Shown here piece by piece: positions 1-13,084 of a DNA stretch of 64,000 nucleotides. Each line of letters opens with the position of its first letter. Position 1 is the first letter of the stretch. Under the pieces are notes generated by a model, which did no database searches, was not told the DNA's origin, and saw only the letters and a list, made by a program, of their open reading frames with translations. A program made the position numbers and the translations under genes. The stretch is from positions 18,102,731-18,166,730 of the forward strand of contig NC_029525.1 in assembly GCF_001577835.2 (NCBI RefSeq), given 5' to 3'. The stretch comes from Coturnix japonica. Its lineage: Eukaryota; Chordata; Aves; Galliformes; Phasianidae.

Positions 1-3000
1 CTGTTCCCATTGTCAGCACAGCAAACCCCTGTGATCACTGCACCATCCTCTCCCCTTTAGCTGCTTACAGGGTGGGTGGGATTAGCTGCCCCAAGGGCAC
101 CCTAACCCTAATCCAGCCCAACAAGGGGCGCTGAGGGTCCCATCCTGCCAGGCAGGAGCCCCACAGTGCCCCAGCAGGGAGGCTGTCTATCTCCTCCCCC
201 CCCCCAAGAAGGATCATTCAGCTGTTCCTTTTTGCTGGTTAGAAAACAACCCCATGTGCCCTCCATCAGCCAGGACCTTACCCAGCTTGCAGCCTGCCCA
301 GGCAGGGGCAGCCACCCCCAGCACCCTGCAGGGACACTCAGGCACACAGCGCCTGCAGCACAGCAGGGGGAAGCACATTGGGGCACACACTGCTTGCTCC
401 ATGTTGGGATTTGCTGTAAGGACTGCTCTGTCACACAAGGACCAGGTTTATTTTAATCAGATTAATTAAGCATCTGATGCTGACAGAGCACCACTGGGCA
501 CAGCAGCACTGGGGGACACACTGGGGGCAGTGGCTCTGGATCGCATCTGGGACAGAGCTGGGCTCTGCAGAGTGTTTTTGTGTCACTTATAGAAATAAAT
601 CAAAGGAAACTTTTGCTAACGTAGAGAAATTCTCTGGAATACAGAACATTCACCAAATGCAATTCTTGGCTGTGTGCGTTCACCAGGACAGGTGGGATTG
701 GATGGGGATTACCAGGGGGACCTCAGCCCACAGAAACCCCTACCCACCACCAAAGGGCAAACCCCAGTATATACAGCCTAAACCTGGCACAAGTGGCAGC
801 ACTTCCACTGCCCTGGGCCAGAGCTGCCAGGAAATCCCAGCAGTGCCAGAAGAACCCACACAGTGCACAAAGCACAAAGACCCCCAACCCCAGCACCAAC
901 ATTCATGCACCCCCATCCCACTGCTGCCTTCCTCCTTCCCTGGGGGGACACTGATTGCACTGCTGGACATGAAGGAGCATTTTGCCTCTATCCCAGCCCT
1001 ACTCAGAGCTCACTACAAATAACGAAACAAAGATTGCCTTTTTTTTCTTCTTTTTTTTTTTGCAGTAGGTGAATGCTGACAGCAAAATCCTCCATGAATA
1101 CTTCATCGCGCTGCCCGCCTGCCCATAGATTTTCTGTCTCTAGGAAAGCATTTCCAGCAGCCGGCTGCACATTGAAACCAGGACCGTGGGGGAACCCAAA
1201 TCAATTGCATTTGAAAGAGGGAATTTTCTGCTGAATGCTATTGCTCCCAATAGCACCGTACACCCGAGGGCGGTGGGAGCTGTGCTGCTCCCCAGGATGC
1301 AGATCCTTTGCTCCGTGGCTGTCCAACATGGGGACGTTTCAGTGGGTCTTTCCCACAGCCCCTCCTGCTCACAGGGACCCTCTGACAGCAGAGGCACCGA
1401 AGCAGAGCTGTGTGCTCAGCCCTCCCCAGCAGCACAGCTGGCACACAGGCTGCATTGGCACAGCTCACAGCACTGCGGAGCTGCTCCTGGCACACAGGGT
1501 CTGTCCCATCCCGGCCCACTGCCAGCCCCCCTCTGCCTGGCTGTGTGCTCCTCCAAATGAATGTGCCCAAATTCACCCCACCGGCATTTACATAACTCAC
1601 AGCTTCAGCAGCAATGGCTGGTTTCCCTCTAAACTGCTCTTTAAAAAGATGGAAGCACACTGAAGAAGATGTTTCCCCAGTGCACTGAGCCCCTGTGCCA
1701 GCAGCCAGCACCTCTAGGCCACCATGATACGCACAGCATTAGCACCTCGTGCAGACACATGAAGTGCTGTGATGGCTCAGCTGTGGGGGTCATGCGGGGA
1801 CACAGAGCAGAAATCCCCCCAGACAGAGCCATGGTTTCCCCTGCTCACCTCACACGTGGGGTGGTGGATCTCCCAGCTGCAGGTGCTGCTCCTGCCTGCC
1901 CAGCTGTGGGGGAGCGAGGGGAAAGCAGCACCCAACACCCCCATGGGGGTCCAAGTGTCCCTGCACGCCTGCAACCAAGGGGAGAACCAGGAGCCGGGGA
2001 TTTGGGATGGCAGCAGCACGAAAGCATCCATAGCACAGCATCACCCTGCTCCGAGGGAAATGCTTTACAGGGATGCACCGTGCAGCACACCACAGATTAT
2101 TATTATTTAGTGCCAAGCTAAACATCAAGCAACCCTATAACTGCACATGTGGTGTGTTCCAGGCACTCTGCAGCTGCACCCACAGCCGTGGCTGTGAGCA
2201 CAGCACAGAACAAAGCCAACATGTGGGTATCACAGAGCTGCCCTCACCCAGTGCCATGCAGCCACCTGGAGCTCTGCCGTTCCAGCTCCAGTTCCCTTCT
2301 TACAGCGTGGATTTGTTTTTAAGCCGCTCTGTTCACAACAGAACAGCGAATCCAGAAAGAGTGGGAACTCCTGCACAGAGGAACAGCGTGGAGAGCGCGG
2401 GCTGAAGGCAGGAGGCTTTGCCTGGCAGCCAACCCAGCTGAATGCCAGCCCTGCTGCTTTGCTGCATGCGCTGAGCCCAGGGGGCTGCCAGGATGCCACA
2501 AACCTCAGCGCTGTCTCCCTGTTCCAACCGACTCCAGCAAAAGGCACAAGTGCCTGTAAAGCGGAGCAGAACGGGCTGCACAAAGCAACGAGCTCCTCAT
2601 CATTTCAGGATTCCTCCATTTTCTCAGTTAAGGTCCTGACGACGCCATCGGGCCCCTCCCCACACACACAGCAATGAATCCTAAGAGGAAACCAGCACAG
2701 GAGAGAGGAGTTTGGTTTGGGATGGGGTGGCTGAGATGAGCTGAAGGGGCAGACGCAGCCGCGGCGCTGGGGTCGGTGCGGGGCTGGTCATCACAGCACC
2801 GTAATGCTGCGGGCGCACCGTGCCGGCACAGAGGCAGCGTGTCACGCACGGGGAGCTGGTTTATTGAGCTCATCTCCGCCACAGAAACGCGGCCACGGGG
2901 TCGGAGCGGCGCTCGGGACCGTATTTCCACGCGTTAATTTCGCAGGGGCTGTTAGAGCCGCTCACTGGCTGCTGTCGGGGAAGCGTGTTCGCAAGTTGTC

Positions 3001-3765
3001 AGAGCTGAGATCGCTGCCGAACGCGGCGCAGCGGGTGTCAATCACTGCGGAGCTGCTGGGTTTAGAAACTGGGCTGAGGGAGAAGGAGCCGCGTCTGCAA
3101 TTGGAGCATTGCGGTGTCAGAGCTCGGCGGGGTCTGGGCAGCTACAGAGCATCGTCCTACAGCGCCAATGATGGGAAGGCTGCGTGCAGTGCCTGCATCC
3201 GAGACAGCATCTCCAGAGTGGGTTACTCTTGGCCCTGCTAGAAAGCAGCTGGAGGGCTCTGTGGGCTCAGGGGGCGTCCCTGAGCCTGCAGTATGAGAAC
3301 ACAGCACAGCCAGACCCTGGAATGCGGGCACTGATGCTTTCAGGGCCTTCCTGCAATGGGTGTGTGAGGACTGGGCTGACAATAGCGGACATGGAGGGGT
3401 AGGATGGGCCAACCCAGCCCAGGCTGCAGCCACCTACATGGGAGTGCTGCTGGAACAGAGCCGTGAACCCCCTGCTGCCCACAGGGTACCCTGGCCATAA
3501 ATAAAAGAAAAAGCCACAACAACTGCCACCGAGCAGCTTCCAACCAGCAGTGGGAGCATGTTCATGGCAAACAAAAGGCCATTGAGGCACTGAGGCATTA
3601 CTGCTGGGTAGAGCAGCACAGCCATGCTGTAAAGTGGGCAGCCACAAACCAGCCCAGGGCAGCACCCCGCAGAGAAGGCACAGCTCTGTGGGGGTCCCAA
3701 ACCTGGCTGCAGTGCTGGAGGTGCTGCTGAGCGGCAGCACTGCCACTCCATCACTGAGCCCACAC
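1..3765. other. Intergenic or intronic sequence, no gene recognised
   Basis: Both strands were read. The open frames here are short, rich in Cys, Ser, Gly and Pro, and match no protein family I know, as expected for chance frames in GC-rich DNA. Visible features are a T-rich run near 1,040-1,062 and a mildly CpG-rich stretch near 2,740-3,060. In human, RASGRF1 lies beyond MIR184 on this side, but no RASGRF1 coding exon was recognised here. Confidence 0.6.
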
Positions 3766-3767
3766 AG

Positions 3768-4268
3768 CACGCAATGGGACACAGCACGCAATGGGACACA
3801 GCACGCAATGGGACACAGCATGCAATGGGACACAGCACGCAATGACAGAGCACGCAATGGACACAGCAAGCAATGGGACACAGATGCAATGGGAACACAG
3901 CATGGCAATGGGACATCTCGGCACGCCAATGGGTGGCGACTCGGACATGCTGAACCCAATGGGGACAACGGCATTGCAATGGGAGTCACAGCGATGGCAA
4001 TGGACGACGAGCACAGCAATTGGGAACACAGCACGCAATGGGACACAGCATGCAATGGGACACAGCATGCAATGGGACACAGCACGCAATGGGACACAGC
4101 ATGCAATGGGACACAGCCGCATGTTGGGACAAGACGCAGTGGGACACAGCACGCAGATGGGACCAGCACGCAATGGTACACAGCTATGACAATCGGGAGC
4201 CAAGCGACGCAAATGGGACCAGCATGGCAATGAGGACACACGGCGCACGCAATGGGACACAGCACATG
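3768..4268. repeat. 17-bp minisatellite, unit about GCAATGGGACACAGCAC
   Basis: A tandem array with a 17-bp unit (GCAATGGGACACAGCAC in one register, with a G/A-type variant giving AGCATGCAATGGG). Two nearly perfect blocks, about 3,772-3,840 and 4,026-4,120, flank a middle part where units are shortened, lengthened or scrambled. The long Cys/Val/Pro-rich frame on the minus strand across it is only the translated repeat. The middle part could be an old, decayed stretch or a long-read consensus error. Confidence 0.9.
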
Positions 4269-4379
4269 GTGCCGCTCCGCTGCCTGCACACCTTCCTGCT
4301 GCAGCCCCAAGAACAGAGCAGCAAACATAGGACCAAAAGAAATGCGGGTGTAATGAGCACCCTTCAGCACTGAGTTAGC

Positions 4380-4572
4380 AACAAAAAAAAAAGAAGCCAA
4401 AGTGGGTTTAATTAAAACTGTTGCTGGAAGAGAATTTTGATTAACTGATGTAATGCATTAAAATTGCAAATCCCAGCAGCTTAAGTGACAGATAAAATAG
4501 CGCAAACGGTTTACAAATTAATTTACTTTTTTTTTTTGAAAACAAGCACAACGCTCATTATTACAAATTAAT
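4380..4572. other. AT-rich island, candidate conserved non-coding element
   Basis: About 190 bp of AT-rich, non-repetitive sequence inside GC-rich surroundings, with several TTAATT/AATTAA-type homeodomain core sites and two poly-A/T runs. There is no coding potential. Calling it a regulatory element is inference from composition only. Confidence 0.3.
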
Positions 4573-4574
4573 TG

Positions 4575-7500
4575 GTCACGGAGGGAGGCTCCTCTCACAC
4601 CAAGAGCTGCAGAGCACTGTGTGTGTGCCCAGGGTCTCTGCTGGGGCAGCTCTGCACTGCAGGCAGGAGGAAGGGAGCAGCTCATCCCAGCAGCATCCAT
4701 ACAGGCACCGTGCACTGGTTTGTACTCTGCCAAACAGCCCCACGACAACAAAGACCCACAAAAGACTCAGCTGCCCAACAGCGGTGGGTCAGAGCACGGG
4801 GTGAGCCAAGCAGGGCACTGCTGCCCTGCCATGGGGCACAGACCCACAGAGCCCCACTGCTGCCCCATGAGCTCTGCTAATATGAGGCGCAGGGTGATGG
4901 AGCGGCGATTCCAGCTGGCTGGGTGCGTTGTTACAGATCACAGCGACATTCCCAGGAAGATGGGCTGTCAGATCTCATCTCATCACACATCCTGCTGTGT
5001 GTTGAGCACACGCTGTGGCTGCACACAAAGTGCCAGCATGGCACGGCCACGTGGAAGGGATGCTTTGTGCATCAAAGGTGGAGTGCAGCCCTGGGGCTCA
5101 CTGGGTCCCACTCCCGGTGCCGTGCAGGGGCAGCTCACACAGGTGTGTTTATGGGGGACACAGACACTGCGGTCACTCACAGCATCACTGAGCTGTGCCT
5201 CCGCCTGCACTCAGCTGCCATAACACGCTCCATTTGCAACACGCTGGGCTCTGCTTCCTCCCTAAGGCCTGAGCCATTGCCCCAGCCCTGGCAGTGGGGC
5301 AGAGGAGCAGCGCTGTGTCCTCCCACCCACGAGGACAGTGGCTGCAGCCCGTGGGTGCAGGGAGGGCACAGCTCCTGCTCTGCAGCTCAGCGACGTTGTT
5401 TTGCACAAAGAGTGGAAGGAGAAAACAGATTGGATGTGACTCGCACAGGAGGCAGCGCATGTTATTGTCTGGTTGCCACAGCACCTCCAGAGCAGAGCAG
5501 GCACCGCCGTAGCTATGAGCCAGCCTTTATTAATAGGTATTTCCAAAGAGACAGAGCCAGCCAGGACAACGCTAATGCAGCAGTTTTATGGTAGCTAACA
5601 AGGAACAGGTCAGCACTGCTGTGCAGCCCGCCCGCCCTCCCCAGGGACAGCTCTATTCATGGATGCAGCAGGAGCTGCTCAAGGGAGCTCCAGTTCTGTG
5701 CCAGGGTTTGGGCTCTGAGCAGATGGCAGCAGCACCACGGCTCTTCCTGAGCACCACTCGGGGAACCGCATTTGGGAACAGCTCATGGTGGATCTGCAGC
5801 CTGCCAGGCTCCCACCGCCACACCTCCCCAGCCTGCCCACACAGCCCTGCTGCCAGCACAGGGCTCCGGCTCCATCCATCCCCACTGCACCATCCCCAGC
5901 ACTGCTGCTGCTTCCCAGGGCACACCTGACCCCAAACTGGTACAGAAAGTGAGTGTGAAGCCAGCAGTGATGCATAGGGCTGCCTGTTGCACCAGATATG
6001 GGGCAGAGCACAGGGACCATAGGGAATGACAACCACAGGGGCACAGGGCCCCACGTCCTGCTGCCAGAAGGGTGCAGAGGGAGCCCGGCTCAGCACAGGA
6101 GCTGCAGTGCAGGACCCAGCCATGCAGAGCCTGCTCACCCATATCCAAGCTCTTCACCCAGCTATTAATAGCTCCTCTATTTGGGGAACACTTTGCTGGT
6201 ACATCACAGCTCTTCATCTCACACATGAGCACCACACACAGCTGACAACTGCTGTGGGCACTGCACCCCCTGCAGAGCCCATGGCCACAACTGCCCCACA
6301 GCACCAGCCATGCCCAGGAGCTCCCACACACTCCAGCCTCTGACACAGGGCTGGGCATCACATGGAGACAGACCTGGTCCCGGAGCACACGGGGCCAGCA
6401 ACCTCCAGGTGTTTGTTCTTTGAAGCCCACACTGTGATGGGGCTGCAGTGCTGCTGTTACTGCTGGCAGCAGACGGATCCAAAGCACCACCAGCCAGAGC
6501 CCCCCACGGCACAGACACAACAGGTGGCAGCACCCAGAAACCCACTCTCCCTCTGAGAAGCACAGGGCTGGCTTCTGTTTGCGTGGTGGGAGGTAGGCTT
6601 GTGTTGCTGTAGAACTGATTCCCATTGGCAGCTTAAAGGCTAACAAGTTATAATTAACAGAAGCACAGGCGTATGCACAGACCGAGGGCTCACACAGAGG
6701 AGCCATCACAGAGCAGTCCTGCAGGAGCACAGTGAGGGCTGCAGCCCCATCCCACCCCCACCCCAGGCACAGCACATTGCCAGCCCCACGCAGCAGGGAG
6801 CAGTGCCCCACAGCACCCTTTGGGAGCGCACACGGGTTGTGCTGGCACTGCAGGCAGCAGCACATCTTTTAATCTTAGTAAAATGTGACTAATTGCTGAC
6901 ACCTCATTTTCACGAGCCAGATGCCCTTTCCTGCTCATTGCACCCCATACTGCAATGCTGGGACCGCACACCTGCACAGCCATCCCACTGCCAGAGCAGC
7001 CAGTTGGGAGCTGCTCAGTGGGCACCAGGCAGCCCTGGGGGCACCTTGCTGGGGGAGTGGGCAGCTCCAGCACGGTGCTGCTCTGCGCAGGCAGCGGGCA
7101 GCGCTGCAGACAGTGCCTGACCCACTTTCCAAGCCTGCCTCAATCCAGTGCTGCTTTGAAAGAGAAGCATGGGGGGAGTTGGAGCAAGAAAGTACCGTGC
7201 TGCCCTATGTTGGGCACAGCTCTGTGGCACAGCCATGGAGCCCCAGGCACAGCACTGCCCACGGCTCTACTGCTGTTGGACTGCAGCACCCCAACGTGCC
7301 GAGGCCCTCAGCACCACAGAGGGTACAGGTGGTGCAGGACACAGCCCAGCTCCTGCCTCCAGCACCAGCTGTCTGCAGCCAGCCCAAAACCAAGGTACAG
7401 TTGGTGAGGGTCCGCTCTGCTTGCGCTGTGTGCAACAGGAGAAGCTGTTCTGACACATCGCTGGAGCCTCTGTGTCCTCGTTATCTGCTGCTATTGCCAG

Positions 7501-8590
7501 CTCAGCTGTGTTGTGTATAGAGGTGAAATCTCTCTGCTGGATGTGGGAGAAATTGCAGCCATGTACGAGCCTTTAAAACGGCACTTCTGCCCATGGGAGG
7601 TGATCTCTGGTGCAGATCTGAGTGCTGCCAGCTCACTCTGGGCCCAGCCTGGTGGCCACATGCTGGGCCAAGCAGTAGAGCTCAGGCAGGGAGCAAACGT
7701 GGTGCTCAGCTCAGCTGTGTGTGTGCCAAAGGCTCCCATGGGGGCACGCAGTGTGAGCTGTGCTGCACCCCACCTGGAGCCCAGTGGCACTCGGTGGTGC
7801 TGTGTGCCAGCGCTGCTCGGGCTGACAGACACAGCCTCTGCCAGGAGCTGGCTGGTGCTGCTCCATGTGTCCGTGTAGCATCATGCCCAGGCAGCAGCTC
7901 TGCTCCCAGCACCACTCTGTGTGCCCATCCCTGCAGGCTCCTGATGCTTCTGATGCTACCAGGATATGCAGCAGCTGCTGCCACGGCCCTGGTTCTCCTG
8001 GGGATCTCCTCACCTTTGCTGACCGTGTTTCCCCCATGGCGAGGATGGAGCCAACGTGGGCAGAGTGGAGGCAAACGGGTGGAAGAGCCCCATGCTCTGC
8101 TCCGGGGGTGTCTGCACACAGCGGCTGCTCTGCGGCCTCTTTGCTCATGAATAAACACAACCACTAACAGAGCGCTTCACACTGCCCCGCAGGGAGGCAG
8201 GTTTACAATTTCTTGCTGGAAACCCTTTAAATGCACCACTTCCTCCATGCCCTGGGGAGGCGCTTCCTCCAGCAGAAGCAAAGGCTCTGCTACACGTGAA
8301 CAGAACCTTTGGCTTTTTAAAGCCCCTCAGCTCTAAGAGGTGAGCAGCAGTGGCAGCACTTTGCTCACAGCACCCCCTGTCCCTCTGCTGAGCCCCATGG
8401 AGCTGCTGGGGCTGCTCGGAGCTGCAGAAGGGTTGGAGGCAGCGCTTCCTTCTGCAGCTGGGGGATCCTCAGCACAAGGTCCCCTGAGCTGCTCACAGGG
8501 CTCAGAGCTCCGAGCTCAGCTGGCTGCACCGAGGACACAGAGCAGCCTGGATCTGCAAATCACCGATCTGTCAGCCCCGTTGGTGAGCGC
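4575..8590. other. Intergenic or intronic sequence, no gene recognised
   Basis: No recognisable exon, RNA gene or repeat was seen on either strand. A short AT-rich stretch near 6,595-6,665 (containing TTATAATTAA) stands out from its surroundings. The 360-residue minus-strand frame at 5,783-6,865 has no domain and the residue bias of chance frames in this region. Confidence 0.55.
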
Positions 8591-8609
8591 TTTTTGGAAG
8601 GCCCCGCAG

Positions 8610-8880
8610 GCAGGTGCAGGTGCCACATCAATATGTCAGCGCTCTCATGACGAGTTCATAATATTTTCTGCTCGCATTCCGCTGTCTCCCCCTATTAGCG
8701 GCCAGGCTGCTCCCAGAGCTGCTCTCTGGAGCCAGGGTTGAGGATTTAATAACAAAATTGTCGTGGTAAACCATTAGGTGGTGATTCAGCATGGAAATGC
8801 CTCATTATCACTTAAGCATGTGCAGTGTGCGACTGATGAAAACCTCTGAATTATGACTAATTAAGCACAGGCCGAAAAAT
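8610..8880. promoter_or_regulatory. AT-rich candidate enhancer (conserved non-coding element)
   Basis: About 270 bp of complex, non-repetitive, AT-rich sequence with many homeodomain-type TAAT cores (for example GACTAATTAAGC near 8,856) and no open frame. It stands out sharply from the GC-rich flanks. MIR184 lies 7 kb downstream, so a role in MIR184 or ANKRD34C control is possible but unproven. Confidence 0.4.
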
Positions 8881-9589
8881 ATCCCAGATCAGAACCGTTG
8901 TCACCCACTGCAGGGAATAAAACACGTGAGGCCAATGGAGATGCTGGGAGAGGTGAGCGTCTGCATGAGGGCTTTGCACTGAAGAACACACGGAGGGCAG
9001 AAGTGAGCTCAGAAACCATCCCCCATCCCAAAGCACTGGGAAACTTAACAACATTGTCTTCTAATTAACAGTTTGGGTTTTTTTAATCTGCAGCATGCTA
9101 ATTCATTTCTACATTAATCATAAGAACTCGGAAAGCCGGCAGGTCCCACAGCTCTCCAAAACAAACCCGTGTTGCCCCACACCAGGCAGAACCACGGAGC
9201 CACACACCGCAATGTGGGGCATCAGAGTGGGGGCTGTGCCCACCTCCCCTGCACCCAGACTGTGTGTTTCCAGCAGCAGCCTCCCAGTGCTCCCAGTACA
9301 GAGCTGAGTGATTTCCCAGGTGCTGCTGTGCCCCACATGGCCGTGACACTGGCAACGCTCTGCTCCCTCTGCCTCCTGCAGGGCACGGCGTGGGAGTGAT
9401 GCTGGGACACCGGGCACAGGAGCTTAGAGGGGAGGTGATGAGGGTGTAGGGCTGTGGGGCTGTGAGGGGCAGGACCCCCAGGACCTTGTGCCTCAAGGCT
9501 TCCGGCCACACTTGCAAGCTCGTCTCTTGCAGCCAGCAGGAAGCAGGGGGGACTGAACCGCTTCTGAGCGCACCAAGAATGGGTCTAAA

Positions 9590-9715
9590 AATAAGCTCTT
9601 AATACACTCTTGTATGCTGTCAAGGCTTTAAATAGCTGTTTGGAGTTCGACTTTTTAAAACTGTTGAGCTTAAATCACTTCTGACAACTTGGGAGCCAAA
9701 AATAAGTGAGGACGC
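9590..9715. promoter_or_regulatory. AT-rich candidate non-coding element
   Basis: A compact AT-rich stretch containing TTTAAATAGC and TTTTTAAAAC in otherwise GC-rich DNA, with no coding potential. Function is inferred from composition only. Confidence 0.25.
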
Positions 9716-11194
9716 GGGAAGAGGAGGAGTGGTGCCCCTGTAGCCACAGAGCAGTGTGTGCCATGGGCAGCAGCCGTGCAGCAGGCAGGTACTGGGCCCT
9801 GCTGCTGCAGACTGTGCACTGTGAGCACTGCACCTGCTCCATGTGGGAGCCCTGGTGCTCAGCACTGCGCCCTGTGCTCCTGCACACAGCTCTGCTGGGA
9901 CGTTGTGAGGTGACACAGCAGCACCCAGCGCAGCTCAGCCATGGCCAGGAGCAGCACTGGCTGCACGCTGCGTGAAGCAGAACGGCTGCAGCTGCAGAGC
10001 AGCGTGTTTACCCCGCAGGGCAGGGTGGCAGGAGGGCTCTGCACACTGAGATAAGTCAGAATGACACTGAGCCAGGGCAGAAGAACAGCCCTGAAATGCA
10101 GAGTCACCGGGGGGATAGAGAGATTGCATCGGGTTCTCACAACCACGCTCTGCCACAAAGAGGTTCCTTTGCCATCCTACATGTAGCCCCAGCTCTGTTT
10201 GCATTAAGTGCAGGGTGCTCCCTTGTCTCCTTCTCCAAAGCAATAGATCTGCAGAACCTCTCATACATTTCCTATCCTTGTTAAAAATAGGATGAGCTCT
10301 CCTGTAAGGAGACAGAAATGAACAGCCCACCACATCCCAGCTTAAAATACATTCCTCTCTACCATCCTGCGGAGCAGCTCTGACCCTCAGAGGAAAGAAG
10401 CTGCTCTGTGCCCAGTGAGCTGTGTGGGCTGGTGGATGGGAGAGGAGGACAGAGCCATTGCTGCACATTGCAGTGTGAGGACAGCAGCGCAATGCTGTCT
10501 GTGCATCCCGCAGCCCCCAGCGGGGACTCAGAGCTGAGTGAGAGGTGGTGGAGAAAACCCCATTTCCCATCCCCTGCACCTCATGCTGCAGCACTCAGCT
10601 CTGCCCCACACTGCACTCAGTGCCTGCAGGCGGTGTCCTGCTGCAGCAGTGGATGCCCAGAGGTGCCCACATGGTGCCCAGCAGCAGCATGACCCCATGG
10701 GCACGGGCTGGTTTGCAGCACTGAAATGGATGTGCTTTGCCACCTGCTGTAGGAGGGAGGAATGAGGAGCTGCACTAAGGGACAGAACCACCCGAAGCCA
10801 CATGGTCACACCTGAGGCCGAGGGACAGAGCAGTGTTTGTATCCATCCCAGGGCATACAGACCCAACCATGGGACGATCACAGCTGGGTCAGACCTGCAG
10901 CTTCCTCGGCTCAGCTGGGCTGCATGAGTCACAGAAGGAATCCCAGCACCCTGCAGGCCCTGCTCCTCACACCTGCACCCCACAGCCCCCCCTGCAGGGT
11001 CAGGAGCTGGGGCTGCTGCACGAGGCTGGGCCTTGTGTCACCCTCCAGCAGGGAAAAGCTCCCCACGGGCATTGGGAACAGCTGAGGTGGTGCTGCCTGG
11101 CTGTGCCCAGAGCACCAGGCCCCGATAGCAGCGGTGCCATGAGCTGGGCGCTGCCTTCAGGTGCTTAACAAAGCGGCCTGTGTTCAGGAGCTGC

Positions 11195-11350
11195 ACTGAA
11201 AACAATTTTGCATACAGCTCTTTCAATTACTAATCTCAAATATTAAAAGCATGTATTCCACAACAGCAGAACAATGTGGATGTGAAAATGAAACTTAATA
11301 ATGAATAATTTGCTCTCTGGGGGGAAAAAAATGCCGAATGGAAGCGCATT
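11195..11350. promoter_or_regulatory. AT-rich candidate non-coding element beside a CpG island
   Basis: About 150 bp of unique AT-rich sequence (CAATTACTAATC, TTAATAATGAATAAT) lies just before the CpG island at 11.6 kb. The arrangement resembles an enhancer next to a promoter. This is inference only. Confidence 0.3.
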
Positions 11351-11589
11351 GTGCTCGCAGTCGTGTCATTACAGATGGAGCAATTGTGTAGTTCTTAAGC
11401 AGCCCCTCTTGAAAACAGCACCGGAGCAGCTCGCAGCCAGGGGTGCTGCCCGGCACCGAGCACACAGCCCTGAGCACCACCAGGAGCCGAACGGTAAATC
11501 CAATGTGAATGATCAACAGGAGTGGGAGGAAATAACATCCGAGAGCAGCAGAACAGAATCGAGCCTCGGGAACCGAATGTGGAGGTGTC

Positions 11590-13080
11590 AACAGCAGCTG
11601 AAGGGAGCAGCGATGTGGGAGCGGCGCAGCCGGCCGGGCTTTGCGCTGCGGTAAGAGCTGAGCAAATCCTGCGGTTGTTTGTGAGCCCCTGCGGGATGAG
11701 CGCACGGAGAAACGCGCAGGGCTGGGAGCGCCGTTCAGGGCCGCTCTGGGCAGCGCCGCAATGGGGAGGTTCCGGCCGAAGGTCAGAGCCGGGCTCGGCC
11801 CAGTTCGGTGCGGTCCGGTCCCGCCCTGCCCGGAGCTCCGTGTCTCGCGGTGCCGTCGGTGCCGTCGGTGTCGGGCCGCAGCTGGGGCGGGGGTTCAGGA
11901 CTTCGGAGCACCCCAGCGCTGTGCCGCAGCCCGGGCTGTGCTCATTGCTGGGGGCTGAGGGCAAGAGGGGCCCCTTGAGGTGCGGCCTGGGCAGCCCGAC
12001 CCGGGGGCCGTGGGGGTCAGAGCACAGCAGGGGTGGGGCTGGGGGGGTCCCTTCCATCTGAACCGTCCTGTGACTCCGCGAGCTCCGTGTGCGGGAGGTG
12101 CACGACGGCTCCTGGCGTTGGGCGCCGTGTGCCGGGCCGACGAGGCGCGGAGCGACACGCGATGCTCGGGGCAGCGCTCGGCGCGTCTCCGGCCGCGGGG
12201 CTCGGCCGCCCCCTACAGACCGCGGGCGGCGGGGCGGTGCGGTGCGGTGCGGGGCGGGTCGCTCGGTACCTCATCGAAACGCTCCGTCCGTCCGAGCGCT
12301 GCCCCCGCCGCGTTGTCACCGGGTTTTGGTGACGCGTTAAGAGCAGTGGGCGGAACGGGGCGAGCCGAGATGCAGCCCTGGGCTGTGCGCCGGGGCGGGG
12401 AGCGGCACCGCTGCCCTTAAGGGCTCTGCTATTCTCTGCTATTCTCTGCTATTCTCTGCTATTCTCTGCTATTCTCTGCTATTCTCTGTTACTCTGGGAT
12501 GTCCCAGGCCCGCTCCGTGCGGGCATCCTGCACACATGTTCCTCGCCCCCCCATTCCTGGGCTCCCCACCCGTCTGCTCTGCAGCACCGTGCGGGCGTTG
12601 CCCCCCGCTCGCAGTGGAGGGCTGAATTTCGGACATCCCTCGTGAAACTCTGTGATCAGCACTTCAAATTACACACAGCAGGGACACGAGAGCAGCGCTT
12701 TGCTCCAGACAAACAGCTGAGCAGGACACGGAGCAGAGCGGAGCCGGCCGTGTCCGTGCCGGGCAAGGCGCAGCCCCGGGGCAGGGAGGTCCGTGCACGT
12801 TCTCTGCGTCCTACTCCGGCAGCGCAGAGCGGAGCCGTGTCCGGCCTCCCGCCCGCAGCCCTGTGCCGCAGCAGCCCCGCTGTCCCTGTTTCTCGCCAAA
12901 GGGCCCCCAACACCCGGAGGTGCCGGGGCCGGTGTCCCCCAGAGCTGAGCCGCGGTCGCAGCCCACGCCGGAGCCCGGCCCGGCTCTGCTGCGGGAGGAC
13001 ACCCAGCGGCCGCGGGCTGGCGGTGCACTGAACCGTCGGTGCCGCCGTCCCTGCAACGCGCTGCTCCCCCCAGGGCCCGG
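11590..13080. promoter_or_regulatory. CpG island, candidate promoter (possibly of the primary miR-184 transcript)
   Basis: High GC content with many CpG dinucleotides, densest at 11,620-11,900, 12,060-12,360 and 12,720-13,040. No coding exon was recognised in it. It lies 3-4 kb upstream of the MIR184 hairpin on the same strand as that gene's product. A promoter for the primary microRNA or another non-coding RNA is therefore the simplest guess. Confidence 0.45.
12424..12490. repeat. 10-bp tandem repeat, unit ATTCTCTGCT
   Basis: Six to seven almost perfect copies of ATTCTCTGCT, the last one variant (ATTCTCTGTT), inside the CpG island. The clean register suggests recent expansion. Confidence 0.95.
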
Positions 13081-13084
13081 CTGC

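Noticed and set aside
104-116. Telomere-like CCCTAACCCTAA word
   Set aside because: Only two copies in ordinary sequence; no interstitial telomere array.
477-1022. 181-codon open frame on the plus strand
   Set aside because: No domain, no conserved words, no splice or promoter context; composition matches chance frames of the region.
3267-4400. 377-codon open frame on the minus strand
   Set aside because: Mostly the translated 17-bp minisatellite, rich in Cys, Val and Pro; not a gene.
5783-6865. 360-codon open frame on the minus strand
   Set aside because: Cys/Trp/Ser-rich chance frame without homology, repeats or gene context.
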